Assembly (NCBI GenBank): GCA_946811695.1
Contig: OX328130.1
Span: forward strand, 75,144,398 to 75,208,397
Reading direction: 5' to 3'
DNA length: 64,000 bases
Source of the DNA: Gonocerus acuteangulatus
Lineage: Eukaryota; Arthropoda; Insecta; Hemiptera; Coreidae
In this document: positions 1 through 11,903 of the stretch, in pieces
Layout of the letters: each line of letters begins with the position of its first letter
How positions within the stretch are numbered: the stretch's first letter is position 1
Notes under the pieces: generated by a model
Told to the model about the DNA's origin: nothing
Databases searched by the model: none
What the model saw: only the letters and a program-made list of their open reading frames with translations
Program-made: the position numbers and the translations under genes

Positions 1-549
1 TTTCATTAATTTCGTTAATAATAGTTGGCTTTTGAATAAAACACTATTTTTGGGCATAGTGTTTTGCACCTTTCCCCTATGTGCAGTACCTGGTGTCCAA
101 CGGTAAGTCAAGCCAACACATATTACCTTCTTATCTACCCAAGAGGTACATTAAAGAAAATTTTCAAGGTGCATAAAACATTTCATGAAAAGTGCGTTAC
201 CAGCTCTCCGACAATGACTGAAAGCCGAACTTCATTCTCACTCAAACGTCTAACTATCAACAATATAAAACCTAACGTCTGACACCATTATGGATAAGAT
301 CTTAGCGACGTTTCTTGATAGACGCACCCAAATTCGTACATTCATAGCAATGTCTAGATTCTTACCTTGGTACCATAGTAGGGGTACCCAAATTGTTCAA
401 ACATGTTTGTCTTACATTGATACCCTGCAGTGCGGTGTCCATGATTTCTTTGCGTTTTTTCGTACTTAGATTGAAGGCTACCTATTTTGGATCGTAAGAC
501 CGCCGTAAACTGACTCGGTCATGGCTCATTTCTTGATAAGAACTTTTAT
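1..549. other. Unassigned AT-rich sequence
   Basis: I see no recognisable gene, RNA or repeat boundary here. The open frames are short, have no family resemblance, and are compatible with chance. The stretch could be the flank of the TIR element that follows. Confidence 0.5.
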
Positions 550-959
550 GCCCGGTGCACACTGAAGAAACTGTGAACCCTGTTTCATTGAAGCGTGCAC
601 AGAGAATAAACTGTTTTCCATCGGTTTCGTGATTGATTCAGACGACGATGCACTTGTGTTGTGATGGTAGCTAAAATGTAAACAAAAAAAAAACGCAAGT
701 ACTAGGTTCTCCCAATGATTAGGGATCGGCAACACAGCTGTTTTGTTGTATCTTGCAAACTAAAAAAGAGATCCTTTAGGATGTCGAAGCCAGTTTTTGA
801 TCGCTCATTAGAGATCCACTGCTGAAACGTGAAACTGAAGCAATAGGAAACCGATTTAACGAATTTCATGAAATCGGTTTGATGAAACTCTGTGTGCACC
901 AACCTATGGTTTTCTGTGTATCTGCTTCGCGAAACCAGTTTCTTCAGTGGGCACCGGAC
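550..959. mobile_element. Small TIR element (MITE-like)
   Basis: The left end reads GCCCGGTGCACACTGAAGAA and the reverse complement of the right end reads GTCCGGTGCCCACTGAAGAA, giving imperfect terminal inverted repeats of about 24 bp around roughly 410 bp. Further inward similarity is patchy (GTGCACA, CGGTTTC motifs). There is no transposase. I could not find a convincing target-site duplication, so the superfamily is open and the exact termini may be off by a few bases. The minus-strand frame that crosses the right end has scattered Cys codons but no proper zinc-finger spacing. Confidence 0.55.
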
Positions 960-2040
960 TGTCGTACCATAATAACCACACTTTGATTCGTACCATAAAG
1001 GCGTACCTTGTTTCTTACACTGATAGCAACGCTTGAAGCCAGACATTCCCGTTGGACATCAGCACAATAGAAACCAAATCCAAGATAGGTATGGAGGCTA
1101 ACTGACCTCTACCACTTAGGACCGAAGCGACCCGAAGATAAGACCCGTCTAACGATTGCCGAAAGCCGACACCGATTCCCTTCTAGTTTAAACAAACCGG
1201 ACAAAACGGTTGATTGCGTTAAAACCGGATACATCCGCCGAAAACCGCCGACACCGACAGCCGGTTCGAACCGACACGATGAATGGACTTAACACGGAAT
1301 AGGACGGTCGGCAAACATGAAAGGTAAGTAGTACTCTAGTAATAGAAACATCAATAAACAACCAATTCTAAGCAAACTGATACACATCAGCTCTTTATTT
1401 GCACAACAAAATCCAACAAAAATACAAATACAAAATAATACAAGTACGTACAAAATAATACTTAATTAACCAATTTAACATTTGGTGGGTTAATTATCAC
1501 GATAGTTCGCATGATAATGCATATTATAAACTGATAATAATAACCTTAATTAAATGTAAGCTAACCCATTTATGCCCAAGGATAATATAAACAGTATGAT
1601 TTTTTTGGCGTTTTCCTTAATGAGTTCGTTATTTATTAATTTAATTCAACTTAAGCGAACAACTGTTTATCCGTCTTTCAATCAACATCAGAAGTGAAAG
1701 ACAAAATAAATAAATGAAAAAAAAATCAAATTAATAACTAACAAGTTAACAGAAACGAATAAAATAAAATAAATACAATTAAAAATGTAATAAACTAAAC
1801 ATTTAACAAAAACGAGGAGGAGAATAAATAAATAAAAAAAACATTTAAATTAATTAAATGAACGATATGTAACGATGAAATTATTTAAACAAATGGATAA
1901 AACTAAAAATAAAACTAAAATTAAAAAATAAATGAAATAAATAAATTTAAAAAAAAATAAGAAAGAAACTAACAAATTAACAAGAAAAAATTCATAATAA
2001 TTAACAAGAAAAAATAAAATAAAAATGAATAAATAAAGAA
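960..2040. other. Unassigned; CCGAC-rich patch then A-rich DNA
   Basis: The stretch around 1150-1290 is richer in CCGAC/CCGAAA words than its surroundings. From 1380 on the sequence is very A/T-rich with short AAATAAA-type words. No open frame of note and no known RNA element is visible. Confidence 0.4.
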
Positions 2041-2187
2041 CGTGTACTTGGAAGCTTATTAACGCAAAAAAGTAAGCGTTACATTTTTTTTTACCAGAAT
2101 TTCGCCCAAAAATCCATGATTCTGCTGGTTAACGAACGCAACTTTTCAAATGACACATTGGACCATTTTCGAACAAGCTAGAGAGGG

Positions 2188-2190
<3 letters not shown>

Positions 2191-2262
<72 letters not shown>
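2191..2262. repeat. (TA)n microsatellite
   Basis: Pure TA dinucleotide tract inside the family B element, to the left of the SINE. The tract resumes on the other side of the SINE at 2582-2645, so one microsatellite was split by the insertion. Confidence 0.95.
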
Positions 2263-2267
<5 letters not shown>

Positions 2268-2580
2268 GAGGGCGAGGTTAGCTCAGTGATAAGAGCACTG
2301 GGCTAATATGCTAGAGGACCTGAGTTCTAATCCCGAGCAAGCACTAAAGATTATTAATGTCTTCGTTCAAGGGTTGGATTCGGCCTCCCTGACCGTCCCT
2401 AGGCCAACCCAGCCTTTAAATAATTTATTAATGGTTACCTTGCTGCTAATGACCCTAGCAGTCGAAGCAGCAAGGGGAATATCAGGCGGCCGGAACATAG
2501 TACTGACCACACAATCTCCCTAGTGTGCCGTATGGTCTTGAATCAGATACCTCTACAGTACTGACCCTCAGGGTCCTCGA

Positions 2581-2581
<1 letters not shown>
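2263..2581 (+). mobile_element. tRNA-derived SINE (family 2)
   Basis: The head reads GGGCGAGGTTAGCTCAGTG with a Pol III A box (TTAGCTCAGTGATAAGAGCA) and a B box-like GAGTTCTAATCCC, followed by a non-tRNA body (GGTTGGATTCGGCCTCCC...TGTGCCGTATGGTC...). The same body follows the same head at 60726-61072 and, diverged, at 19930-20255 and 58868-59016, so this is a dispersed family rather than a tRNA gene. The insertion sits in a (TA)n tract, which hides any target duplication. It is one of the better preserved copies. Confidence 0.8.

Positions 2582-2645
<64 letters not shown>
2582..2645. repeat. (TA)n microsatellite
   Basis: Right-hand part of the (TA)n tract that the SINE at 2263-2581 interrupts. 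Confidence 0.95.
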
Positions 2646-2648
<3 letters not shown>

Positions 2649-2783
2649 TTGAACCAATGTTATTTTCGTGATTTAAGGGGTTTGAAACGTGAAATATTGT
2701 AGTCGGTACTTCCGGATTGTGTCGTGAGGTCAACCTCATAAGCGGGTTTCCTCCCTAAGGAGGGAAGGAGGAACCGCGCTAAA

Positions 2784-4124
2784 AAAAAACAAAAAAACCA
2801 TAATATAAAATATGATCTACCGACGTCAACCATTAATTTTTATAGTCCGATCTGATGTTAGACTAGGAGTGATAGAGAAATCTGAAGCTGTTAGAATCAA
2901 CAGGTGCCCCATGATGCAAGTGGAGTTTTATAGCTGTACTACCAGGTTGCCTCTTAAAGCTCTTGCCGGTTTATTGCTCAAGTAATGGACTTTTAATCTA
3001 TTCTCTCTTCGCTTTCAAAAGTATACAATTATTCCTGCAATATAGGCTATTACTTATAACATTTATATTGAACATAAAACATTACTCAAAATTTGTTGAA
3101 ATTGTCTATTTACTAAATAGAACATATGCAACTTAGGCGAATCCTTTTCAAATCGAGTCTTGCTAGGGCGAAGACGCCCTAGAAAAGAATGATATTCCAA
3201 GAGATATATCTGAAGCACTTGCATACAACCCCTCCATGGTGGACAAAGTATTAAATTTTCTTAAAAAATCAAAATTATATACAGAAATATAGCAAAAAAA
3301 AAATAATAAAAAATAAAAAAAATAAATTAAATATATAAATAAAACTAAATAATTTCTGTATATATTCTATAACTTGAACTGAGATGCATTGATTACATAT
3401 AGTTTTAAATAATATGCCGTAACGGACCAAGCTCATATCACCATAATTATTATTATAGCATTATCTATGTAAAACAATTATATTAGCCATAGCAGTTTCA
3501 GAACGAATTTAAAAACCTTTTGTATATTATATAAAATTACAATTTAAGAACATTCCCGACAATATATGTAGTGCAATTCACTCCTGTAATATCTTTTAAG
3601 TACAAAAATAATATTCATTGTAGAACACTTTACAGGACGATGGTAACCTTAGACGTTCTTCATCCTTAATTCATACATACATACTTTTCAAATCATACAA
3701 AGTTATGCGTTAAGAATAATCAAAATGTAATTATAAAACTTGAACCAAAAAATTAAATCGTTTATATAAAACACAATTAAAAATTTTAATTAATTATATA
3801 TCATTCTTAAATATGTACAATACCCCGCCATTTTGCAGGTAGAGTTTAAATTTCATTTCTGTAGAAGAACTCTGATTTTGATGCGAACAAATTTGAAAGT
3901 TCCTTTAGTAAATACTTTTTAAAATTTATTTTTTCCCTAGTAAATATTTTGCAAGGCTAAAGCTCTCAAATAAATTCAATAATTTTGTGTAGCGCTGTTC
4001 GAGCCGTAAGAGCCCTAGCAGTGTCATCATAAAACAACACAGTGTTGACATTCTCATTATTCAATGTAGTTGCTATTCTATAAATTGCAGCGCCGTACTC
4101 GGCCTTATTTGTGATTAACTAAAT
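2784..4124. other. Unassigned AT-rich sequence
   Basis: Scanned on both strands. No recognisable coding fragment, RNA or repeat boundary was found. An imperfect GC palindrome (TAGGGCGAAGACGCCCTA) lies near 3164-3181 in otherwise AT-rich DNA. Confidence 0.4.
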
Positions 4125-4891
4125 GATCATGATGATTAGATAGTTAGCCGTCGAGGTGATAAGTAAAGATGGAATGGTTGGGATTCGGCTAAAGAAACCT
4201 CAATACGATTTTTGTTAAAAAAGTCTATATTTAGGACGTTTCGGCTACTCATTGGTAGCATTCGTCAGCTAAAATGACTAGAAAAACAGAAATTAATACA
4301 GAAAAAAAAGTTTATAATTGAGATAAGTAACGGAACTATAAATACAATTAACTTATTATAAAAGAACCATTTGGTCTTAAATTCTTAGAATGAAAATCAA
4401 TAGAAACATAACAAAAAAAGAAGAAAAAAGGCTATTTTATTGAAGTGTATATAAGTAATTAGGTGCTAATAATAATATTAATTAATTTTAACAAAGAAAT
4501 AAGATACTACGTAGTATCTTATTCAGTATCTTAGTCGTAGTATCTTATCATTGGTACGTAGTATCTTATTTCTTTGTTAAAATTAATTAATATTATTATT
4601 AGCACCTAATTACTTATATACACTTCAATAAAATAGCCTTTTTTCTTCTTTTTTTGTTATGTTTCTATTGATTTTCATTCTAAGAATTTAAGACCAAATG
4701 GTTCTTTTATAATAAGTTAATTGTATTTATAGTTCCGTTACTTATCTCAATTATAAACTTTTTTTTCTGTATTAATTTCTGTTTTTCTTGTCATTTTAGC
4801 TGACAAAGGCTGCCAATGAGTAGCCAAAACGTCCTGAATATAGATTTTTTTAACAAAAATCGTATTGAGGTTTCTTTAGCCGAATCCCAAC
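4125..4891. mobile_element. Palindromic Penelope-like terminal repeat remnant (type P)
   Basis: From about 4178 the sequence GTTGGGATTCGGCTAAAGAA and everything after it is repeated in inverted orientation up to 4891, so two arms of roughly 330 bp meet near 4510-4550, where TAAGATACTACGTAGTATCTTA forms a centre. Each arm carries a motif with a hammerhead-like core; on the minus strand at 4235-4268 it reads CTGACGA, a hairpin, then GAAACGTC. Related palindromes occur at 29094-29906 and, with one arm shortened, at 37383-37722 and 48798-49238. The motif layout matches Penelope-like terminal repeats, which are known to occur in inverted orientation and to carry hammerhead motifs. No reverse transcriptase remains. 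Confidence 0.6.
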
Positions 4892-5504
4892 TAAATGATG
4901 GTGTCAAGTAGCGATGCGATTATTTTAAAAGTAAACGACTTTACCATTATTATTTTCCGCAGAGAGTTGTTGAACATTTTGTGCAAGCAAGTAACTGAAC
5001 ATTAAAAGTGTGATCCATCTACTATGTCGTATGAAATTGTTAAATTTATTCGCTATAGGCTCGAATTTTAATAAAATGGAATACGTCACGATCAGTTAAC
5101 GGTATTACATTGGTTGTTAATTTGGTCGAATCAGGATTAAAAAAATACATTCAGAATTATGAATCTCTCCACAAATTTAGTAAAATATGACATTTTTCAA
5201 TTAAATACTTGCTGTTTTTCAGGTTTTTTTTTTTTGCTATAAAACCCGTTTATCTTCCAAAATCATTATTCTATCGAATTGGTAGTGATCTCATTCGACA
5301 CATCACTCCAAAATAGCCTGAAAATGATACCACCATAAAGATTCAAGTATAGAGTTCCCCCCCCCCAAAATCGCCACCATAGATACACCACTCATCACCT
5401 GAAAGTCTCCGATCAGCTTAAAAAACTCCCCCTAATCAGTTGAAACAACACCAATCAGCTGAAATATCTCCCATCCGCTAAAATAGCTAAACGAAGAGTT
5501 GTAG
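4892..5504. other. Unassigned sequence
   Basis: No gene or element recognised. The segment at about 5280-5470 repeats words such as CACCATAGAT, CATCACCTGAAA and ATCAGCTGAAA at irregular spacing and may be a decayed tandem repeat. Confidence 0.35.
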
Positions 5505-5815
5505 TCCGCACGCAAACGAAAGAACCAGTAGGGGCTTGGCTGGAGGGGATCTGGGCCTTCCCAGACAAAAGCTGGGTGCAGCGCGTGCGCACTACCTAGT
5601 TCTTTTGTCTACGGACGGACTAGAGCGCGCTACTTTCCACTCCATTGCGACACCTACCGGCAGTAAGGTGACAGCTAAAGCATTCTCCGTTCTAAAATCT
5701 ACTTCTCCCGATGGAACGGAGCCAAAAGGTCGATGATTGAAGGCTGGAATGTGTAAATACTGGAGAAGGCTCCAGGATCCCCGTTCGATAGGCGGGGAGT
5801 TTTAATAATTCTCCA
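5505..5815. other. GC-rich island, origin unknown
   Basis: This stretch is clearly richer in G and C than either flank (for example GGGGATCTGGGCCTTCCCAG and CTAGAGCGCGCTACTTTCCA). A plus-strand frame of 66 codons (5536-5736) begins at a non-ATG codon and resembles nothing I know. It could be an unidentified SINE or transposon head, or the relic of a gene. There is no poly-A tail, TIR or RNA fold to decide. Confidence 0.35.
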
Positions 5816-5971
5816 GCTCCTACTTTATCTCTTCTGACGATGAATAATTTCAAGAAACCAATTCCCCTGGATTTACTCAATATTCATTAGATTCAACTTT
5901 TCAGTTTTGTTAGTTGGAATTCCACTTCAATCATTATTCAAGAGGCAGTTAATTAAAAAATGTGTTAATTG

Positions 5972-5977
<6 letters not shown>

Positions 5978-6036
<59 letters not shown>

Positions 6037-6183
6037 GGCGCATCTACATCTAGGTCATTAGCGCCGACATCCAGGGTGCAGCGAGCCGTGGGATGATAAA
6101 ATTCCTGCCGGAGGTTGGGAATCGAACCCACCATCTCCCGCTTATGAATCCAAGGCACTAGCCATTAGACCACGGGAGACCCC
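5978..6183 (-). mobile_element. tRNA-derived SINE (family 1), minus strand, with 11-bp TSD
   Basis: Read on the minus strand, the head is GGTCTCCCGTGGTCTAATGG with A box, an anticodon-loop-like TTCATAA and a B box (GGGTTCGATTCCC). A body ending in CGGCGCTAATGACCTAGATG and ATGCGCCGT follows, then a poly-A tail of nearly 60 A (seen as poly-T at 5978-6034). The 11-bp sequence AATTGATGTAT is present directly on both sides (5967-5977 and 6184-6194), a target-site duplication that fixes the boundaries. Other family members are at 25535-25760 and 33306-33480. The head resembles a tRNA with a CAT anticodon loop, but with the body, tail and TSD it is a SINE, not a tRNA gene. Confidence 0.92.
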
Positions 6184-6239
6184 AATTGATGTATATTGAG
6201 TAAAATGATAAATTGGCGCTTTGTTAATTTTATTTACAA

Positions 6240-6499
6240 TCGAAGGGGTAGAGGCAAAATTGTGCCAAGCAACATATTTAGCAAAACTTAATTGTAGCTG
6301 CTATATGTTGGATATTATGTGGGACTATGAGTTGAAATGGTTAGGGGGAACAAGATTAAGTAGCATACACAGCTTGTAGTCATATTTTAATAGCATTTGC
6401 ATAATAGACTGATAGTCTCACATAATATCCAACATATAGCAACTGCAGTTAAGTTTTCTTAAAAATGTTGCTTGGCACTTTTTTGCCCCGTCCCCTTGA
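6240..6499. mobile_element. MITE with about 85-bp terminal inverted repeats
   Basis: The left arm starts TCGAAGGGGTAGAGGCAAAA and the reverse complement of the right arm starts TTCAAGGGGACGGGGCAAAA. Similarity continues inward through GTGCCAAGCAACAT and TGCTATATGTTGGATATTAT for about 85 bp. Only about 85 bp of loop separate the arms. There is no coding capacity. The arms could fold into a long hairpin if transcribed. The superfamily is not clear from the termini. Confidence 0.8.
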
Positions 6500-6664
6500 A
6501 TTATAAAAGTGATACATATTTCACTACATCAAAGTGTTACCATACATGTGCTATATGTGAATGAACAAAACATTCCATTTCTTAATTTAAAGAATAAAAT
6601 TAGCAAAACATTGTTCGATTCCTAAAAAAGCCTATATAGAATTTATTTATTTGTGTAACCAAAA

Positions 6665-7531
6665 ATGTAGTACAACACCACGAACCACACATTGCTGTCT
6701 CGTTCCATTCTAGACAGATGTAGTACAACACCACCAACCACACATTGCTATCTCATTCCATTCTAGACAGATGTAGTACAACACCACCAACCACACATTG
6801 CTATCTCGTTCCATTCTAGACAGATGTAGTACAACACCACCAACCACACATTGCTATCTCGTTCCATTCTTGACAGATGTAGTACAACACCACCAACCAC
6901 ACATTGCTATCTCGTTCCATTCTAGACAGATGTAGTACAACACCACCAACCACACATTGCTATCTCATTCCATTCTAGACAGATGTAGTACAACACCACC
7001 AACCACACATTGCTATCTCGTTCCATTCTAGACAGATGTAGTACAACACCACCAACCACACATTGCTATCTCGTTCCATTCTAGACATATGTAGTACAAC
7101 ACCACCAACCACACATTGCTATCTCGTTCCATTCTAGACAGATGTAGTACAACACCACCAACCACACATTGCTATCTCGTTCCATTCTAGACATATGTAG
7201 TACAACACCACCAACCACACATTGCTATCTCGTTCCATTCTAGACAGATGTAGTACAACACCACCAACCACACATTGCTATCTCGTTCCATTCTAGACAG
7301 ATGTAGTACAACACCACCAACCACACATTGCTATCTCGTTCCATTCTAGACAGATGTAGTACACCACCAACCACACATTGCTATCTCGTTCCATTCTAGA
7401 CAGATGTAGTACAACACCACGAACCACACATTGCTATCTCGTTCCAATCTAGACAGATGTAGTACAACACCACCAACCACACATTGCTATCTCGTTCCAT
7501 TCTAGACAGATGTAGTACAACACCACCAACC
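6665..7531. repeat. 53-bp minisatellite, about 16 copies
   Basis: The unit runs from ATGTAGTACAACACCACCAA to CCATTCTAGACAG, 53 bp, and is highly uniform. Variants are single bases (CTGTCT/CTATCT, CAG/CAT, CTAGAC/TTGAC) and one unit lacks 3 bp. The first unit and one near the end share CACGAACC while most have CACCAACC. The array ends where an M-type MITE terminus begins (7535). No open frame of note runs through it. Confidence 0.95.
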
Positions 7532-7534
7532 GTG

Positions 7535-7600
7535 GGCAGTAATTGTTAAAAATCACTACTGCTACTTCAAAAGTAACAGGATGTGTTCTCGAAAAAATAC
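7535..7600. mobile_element. Terminal fragment of M-type MITE
   Basis: AATCACTACTGCTACTTCAA plus AAGTAACAGGATGTG matches the right terminal repeat of the MITE family that is complete at 22090-22595. The outermost bases are degenerate. The 53-bp array directly precedes it, so the array may have arisen inside or next to this MITE. Confidence 0.6.
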
Positions 7601-8021
7601 CACCAAAATCACTACTCTTCCAGAAAAAAAAAATCCCGCAGGCTGCCGAAACTCACAAAAGTTATAAAAATGAATCAGCTTTTCTACAGTTTACTCAAAA
7701 CACAAGACAGGTAGAAGGTTGTGGATTTGTGGGGGTGGGGTGGTTGGTGAATCAGACTAGGTTCTAGGTAGGGGTGGTGAGTCACCGGCCTTGAACCTCC
7801 TGGGGGTGGTTATGCAGTAGTGTCGGCAGCCTTCTACATCCAATGGTTAAGGTTTATGTATTTATGTATGTATATATATATATATATACATATATTGAGG
7901 TATACATACGTAAACATCTACATACAAATACCTTACAGAAAACCACTTTTCCATATGTTATGTTAAGTATAGATCAATAAACAGCAATTTATTATAAACT
8001 TTAATTTTTGTAGGAAGTCAA
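7601..8021. other. Unassigned sequence with short (TA)n
   Basis: Includes a G-rich patch at 7720-7810 and a short TA/TATG tract near 7868-7892. I recognise no gene. Confidence 0.4.
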
Positions 8022-8402
8022 GGTATGGTTGGGATTCGGCAATGAGAAAAAAAAAACGTCAGATCTTCAGGAAGAAATCTGTATTGGACGTTTCGGCTGC
8101 ACTTTGGCAGCCTTCATTAGATAAAAAATATATACAACTTATAAGAAAAAAAACGTCAGAAATGAGCGTAGTTTATACATCATGACAATAAATTTGAACC
8201 TATATTATTTTTAAACAATGAACATTCGGTAGATGGGTAGTTATTATAGAAAATGTGATTTCCGGTAAAAAACAATTAACAAAGGTATGAGAAGTATACA
8301 ACATGTAGAAAGAAATAAGCCACCAGTACAAAAATAACATTATTAAAATTTTATATTATGAGAAAAAAATATATTCTATATTTGAATACAATTTATAATA
8401 AT
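8022..8402 (-). mobile_element. Penelope-like terminal repeat fragment (type C)
   Basis: GTATGGTTGGGATTCGGC, AACGTCAGATCTTCAGGAAG and GGACGTTTCGGCTGCACTTT are shared with the fragment at 28138-28520. On the minus strand it has a hammerhead-like core (8087-8120), but the first element has decayed to CTAATGA, so it should be inactive. The fragment stops exactly where the 89-bp array begins. Confidence 0.6.
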
Positions 8403-11400
8403 TATAAATGTGTCACTCTTGCCTATGCAGATGGAATAGCATTAAGACAGGAAGAGTGTCACAATTGCCCTCTGGTGAACAAGCTCTGAAGCTAGGTACA
8501 TATAAATGTGTCACTGTTGCATATGTAGGGGGAATAGCATTAAGACAGGAAGGATGACACGAGTGCCCTCTGGTGTACAAGCACTGAAGCTAGGTACATA
8601 CACTCTTGCCTATGTAGGGGGAATAGCATTAAGACAGTAAGGATGACACGAGTGCCCTCTGGTGTACAAGCACTGAAGCTAGGTACATACACTCTTGCAT
8701 ATGTAGGGGGAATAGCATTAAGACAGTAAGGATGACACGAGTGCCCTCTGGTGTACAAGTACTGAAGCTAGGTACATACACTCTTGCCTATGTAGGGGGC
8801 TTAGCATTAAGACAGGAAGGATGACACGAGTGCCCTCTGGTGTACAAGCACTGAAGCTAGGTACATACACTCTTGCATATGTAGATGGAATAGCATTAAG
8901 ACAGTAAGGATGACACGAGTGCCCTCTGGTGTACAAGCACTGAAGCTAGGTACATACACTCTTGCCTATGTAGGGGGAATAGCATTAAGACAGGAAGGAT
9001 GACACGAGTGCCCTCTGGTGTACAAGCACTGAAGCTAGGTACATACACTCTTGCCTATGTAGGGGGAATAGCATTAAGACAGGAAGGATGACACGAGTGC
9101 CCTCTGGTGTACAAGCACTGAAGCTAGGTACATACACTCTTGCCTATGTAGGGGGAATAGCATTAAGACAGGAAGGATGACACGAGTACCCTCTGGTGTA
9201 CAAGCACTGAAGCTAGGTACATACACTCTTGCCTATGTAGGGGGAATAGCATTAAGACAGTAAGGATGACACGAGTGCCCTCTGGTGTACAAGCACTGAA
9301 GCTAGGTACATACACTCTTGCCTATGTAGGGGGAATAGCATTAAGACAGGAAGGATGACACGAGTGCCCTCTGGTGTACAAGTACTGAAGCTAGGTACAT
9401 ACACTCTTGCCTATGTAGGGGGAATAGCATTAAGACAGTAAGGATGACACGAGTGCCCTCTGGTGTACAAGTACTGAAGCTAGGTACATACACTCTTGCC
9501 TATGTAGGGGGAATAGCATTAAGACAGGAAGGATGACACGAGTGCCCTCTGGTGTACAAGCACTGAAGCTAGGTACATATAAATGTGTCACTCTTGCCTA
9601 TGTAGGGGGAATAGCATTAAGACAGGAAGGATGACACGAGTGCCCTCTGGTGTACAAGCACTGAAGCTAGGTACATACACTCTTGCCTATGTAGGGGGAA
9701 TAGCATTAAGACAGGAAGGATGACACGAGTGCCCTCTGGTGTACAAGCACTGAAGCTAGGTACATACACTCTTGCCTATGTAGGGGGAATAGCATTAAGA
9801 CAGTAAGGATGACACGAGTGCCCTCTGGTGTACAAGCACTGAAGCTAGGTACATACACTCTTGCATATGTAGGGGGAATAGCATTAAGACAGGAAGGATG
9901 ACACGAGTGCCCTCTGGTGTACAAGCACTGAAGCTAGGTACATACACTCTTGCATATGTAGGGGGAATAGCATTAAGACAGTAAGGATGACACGAGTGCC
10001 CTCTGGTGTACAAGCACTGAAGCTAGGTACATACACTCTTGCATATGTAGGGGGAATAGCATTAAGACAGTAAGGATGACACGAGTGCCCTCTGGTGTAC
10101 AAGCACTGAAGCTAGGTACATACACTCTTGCATATGTAGGGGGAATAGCATTAAGACAGTAAGGATGACACGAGTACCCTCTGGTGTACAAGTACTGAAG
10201 CTAGGTACATACACTCTTGCATATGTAGATGGAATAGCATTAAGACAGGAAGGATGACACGAGTGCCCTCTGGTGTACAAGTACTGAAGCTAGGTACATA
10301 CACTCTTGCCTATGTAGATGGAATAGCATTAAGACAGGAAGGATGACACGAGTACCCTCTGGTGTACAAGTACTGAAGCTAGGTACATGCACTCTTGCAA
10401 ATGTAGATGGAATAGCATTAAGACAGTAAGGATGACACGAGTGCCCTCTGGTGTACAAGCACTGAAGCTAGGTACATACACTCTTGCATATGTAGGGGGA
10501 ATAGCATTAAGACAGTAAGGATGACACGAGTACCCTCTGGTGTACAAGTACTGAAGCTAGGTACATACACTCTTGCATATGTAGATGGAATAGCATTAAG
10601 ACAGGAAGGATGACACGAGTGCCCTCTGGTGTACAAGTACTGAAGCTAGGTACATGCACTCTTGCAAATGTAGATGGAATAGCATTAAGACAGTAAGGAT
10701 GACACGAGTACCCTCTGGTGTACAAGTACTGAAGCTAGGTACATGCACTCTTGCAAATGTAGATGGAATAGCATTAAGACAGTAAGGATGACACGAGTGC
10801 CCTCTGGTGTACAAGCACTGAAGCTAGGTACATACACTCTTGCATATGTAGGGGGAATAGCATTAAGACAGTAAGGATGACACGAGTACCCTCTGGTGTA
10901 CAAGTACTGAAGCTAGGTACATACACTCTTGCATATGTAGATGGAATAGCATTAAGACAGGAAGGATGACACGAGTGCCCTCTGGTGTACAAGTACTGAA
11001 GCTAGGTACATGCACTCTTGCAAATGTAGATGGAATAGCATTAAGACAGTAAGGATGACACGAGTACCCTCTGGTGTACAAGTACTGAAGCTAGGTACAT
11101 GCACTCTTGCAAATGTAGATGGAATAGCATTAAGACAGTAAGGATGACACGAGTGCCCTCTGGTGTACAAGCACTGAAGCTAGGTACATACACTCTTGCA
11201 TATGTAGGGGGAATAGCATTAAGACAGTAAGGATGACACGAGTACCCTCTGGTGTACAAGTACTGAAGCTAGGTACATACACTCTTGCATATGTAGATGG
11301 AATAGCATTAAGACAGGAAGGATGACACGAGTGCCCTCTGGTGTACAAGTACTGAAGCTAGGTACATGCACTCTTGCAAATGTAGATGGAATAGCATTAA

Positions 11401-11903
11401 GACAGTAAGGATGACACGAGTACCCTCTGGTGTACAAGTACTGAAGCTAGGTACATGCACTCTTGCAAATGTAGATGGAATAGCATTAAGACAGTAAGGA
11501 TGACACGAGTGCCCTCTGGTGTACAAGCACTGAAGCTAGGTACATACACTCTTGCATATGTAGGGGGAATAGCATTAAGACAGTAAGGATGACACGAGTA
11601 CCCTCTGGTGTACAAGTACTGAAGCTAGGTACATACACTCTTGCATATGTAGATGGAATAGCATTAAGACAGGAAGGATGACACGAGTGCCCTCTGGTGT
11701 ACAAGTACTGAAGCTAGGTACATGCACTCTTGCAAATGTAGATGGAATAGCATTAAGACAGTAAGGATGACACGAGTACCCTCTGGTGTACAAGTACTGA
11801 AGCTAGGTACATGCACTCTTGCAAATGTAGATGGAATAGCATTAAGACAGTAAGGATGACACGAGTGCCCTCTGGTGTACAAGCACTGAAGCTAGGTACA
11901 TAT
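8403..11903. repeat. 89-bp satellite array with 356-bp higher-order repeat
   Basis: About 39 head-to-tail copies of an 89-bp unit (AAGCTAGGTACATACACTCT ... GTGTACAAGCACTG). Two early junctions (near 8490-8520 and 9570-9600) keep 13 extra bp, TATAAATGTGTCA in place of a shorter TACA join, so the 89-bp form looks like a deletion of a 102-bp form. From about 10329 to 11882 the pattern of variants (GTGCCC/GTACCC, AGGGGG/AGATGG, CATAC/CATGC, GGAAGG/GTAAGG) repeats every four units, 356 bp, at least four times almost unchanged. A single-copy version of the unit sits inside a MITE at 38551-38796. The minus-strand frames of 72 codons are a by-product of the period and are not genes. Confidence 0.95.

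Larger units (their letters stand above)
2041..2783 (+). mobile_element. Helentron-like non-autonomous element (family B), 3' half, with SINE insertion
   Basis: Several copies in this window share the same plan, here called family B: a body with the words AACGTAAGCGTTACGATTTT and GTTAACGAAC, a long (TA)n tract, a conserved block (AATTTTAACC...CACTTCCGGATTGCGTCATGAG...), then a 3' hairpin made of GGTTCCTCCCT and AGGGAGGAACC followed by GCGCTAA. This copy has the body from about 2041, (TA)n split by a SINE, the conserved block at 2645-2740 and the hairpin ending at 2783. Subterminal inverted repeats, an internal microsatellite and a 3' hairpin are the hallmarks of Helentron-derived HINE/DINE-1 elements. 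Assignment to that group is inference; no Rep/helicase is present. The 5' end is not found here. Confidence 0.6.

Noticed and set aside
702..1046. Minus frame with Cys codons and TPLWY, reminiscent of a GATA-type zinc finger
   Set aside because: The second Cys pair has wrong spacing and the frame crosses the terminus of a TIR element; no other support.
6665..7531. CRISPR-like array
   Set aside because: The units are continuous tandem copies with no unique spacers, in eukaryotic repeat DNA.
8540..11882. Many 72-codon frames on the minus strand
   Set aside because: They recur every 89 bp and are produced by the satellite period; no start context, no family.
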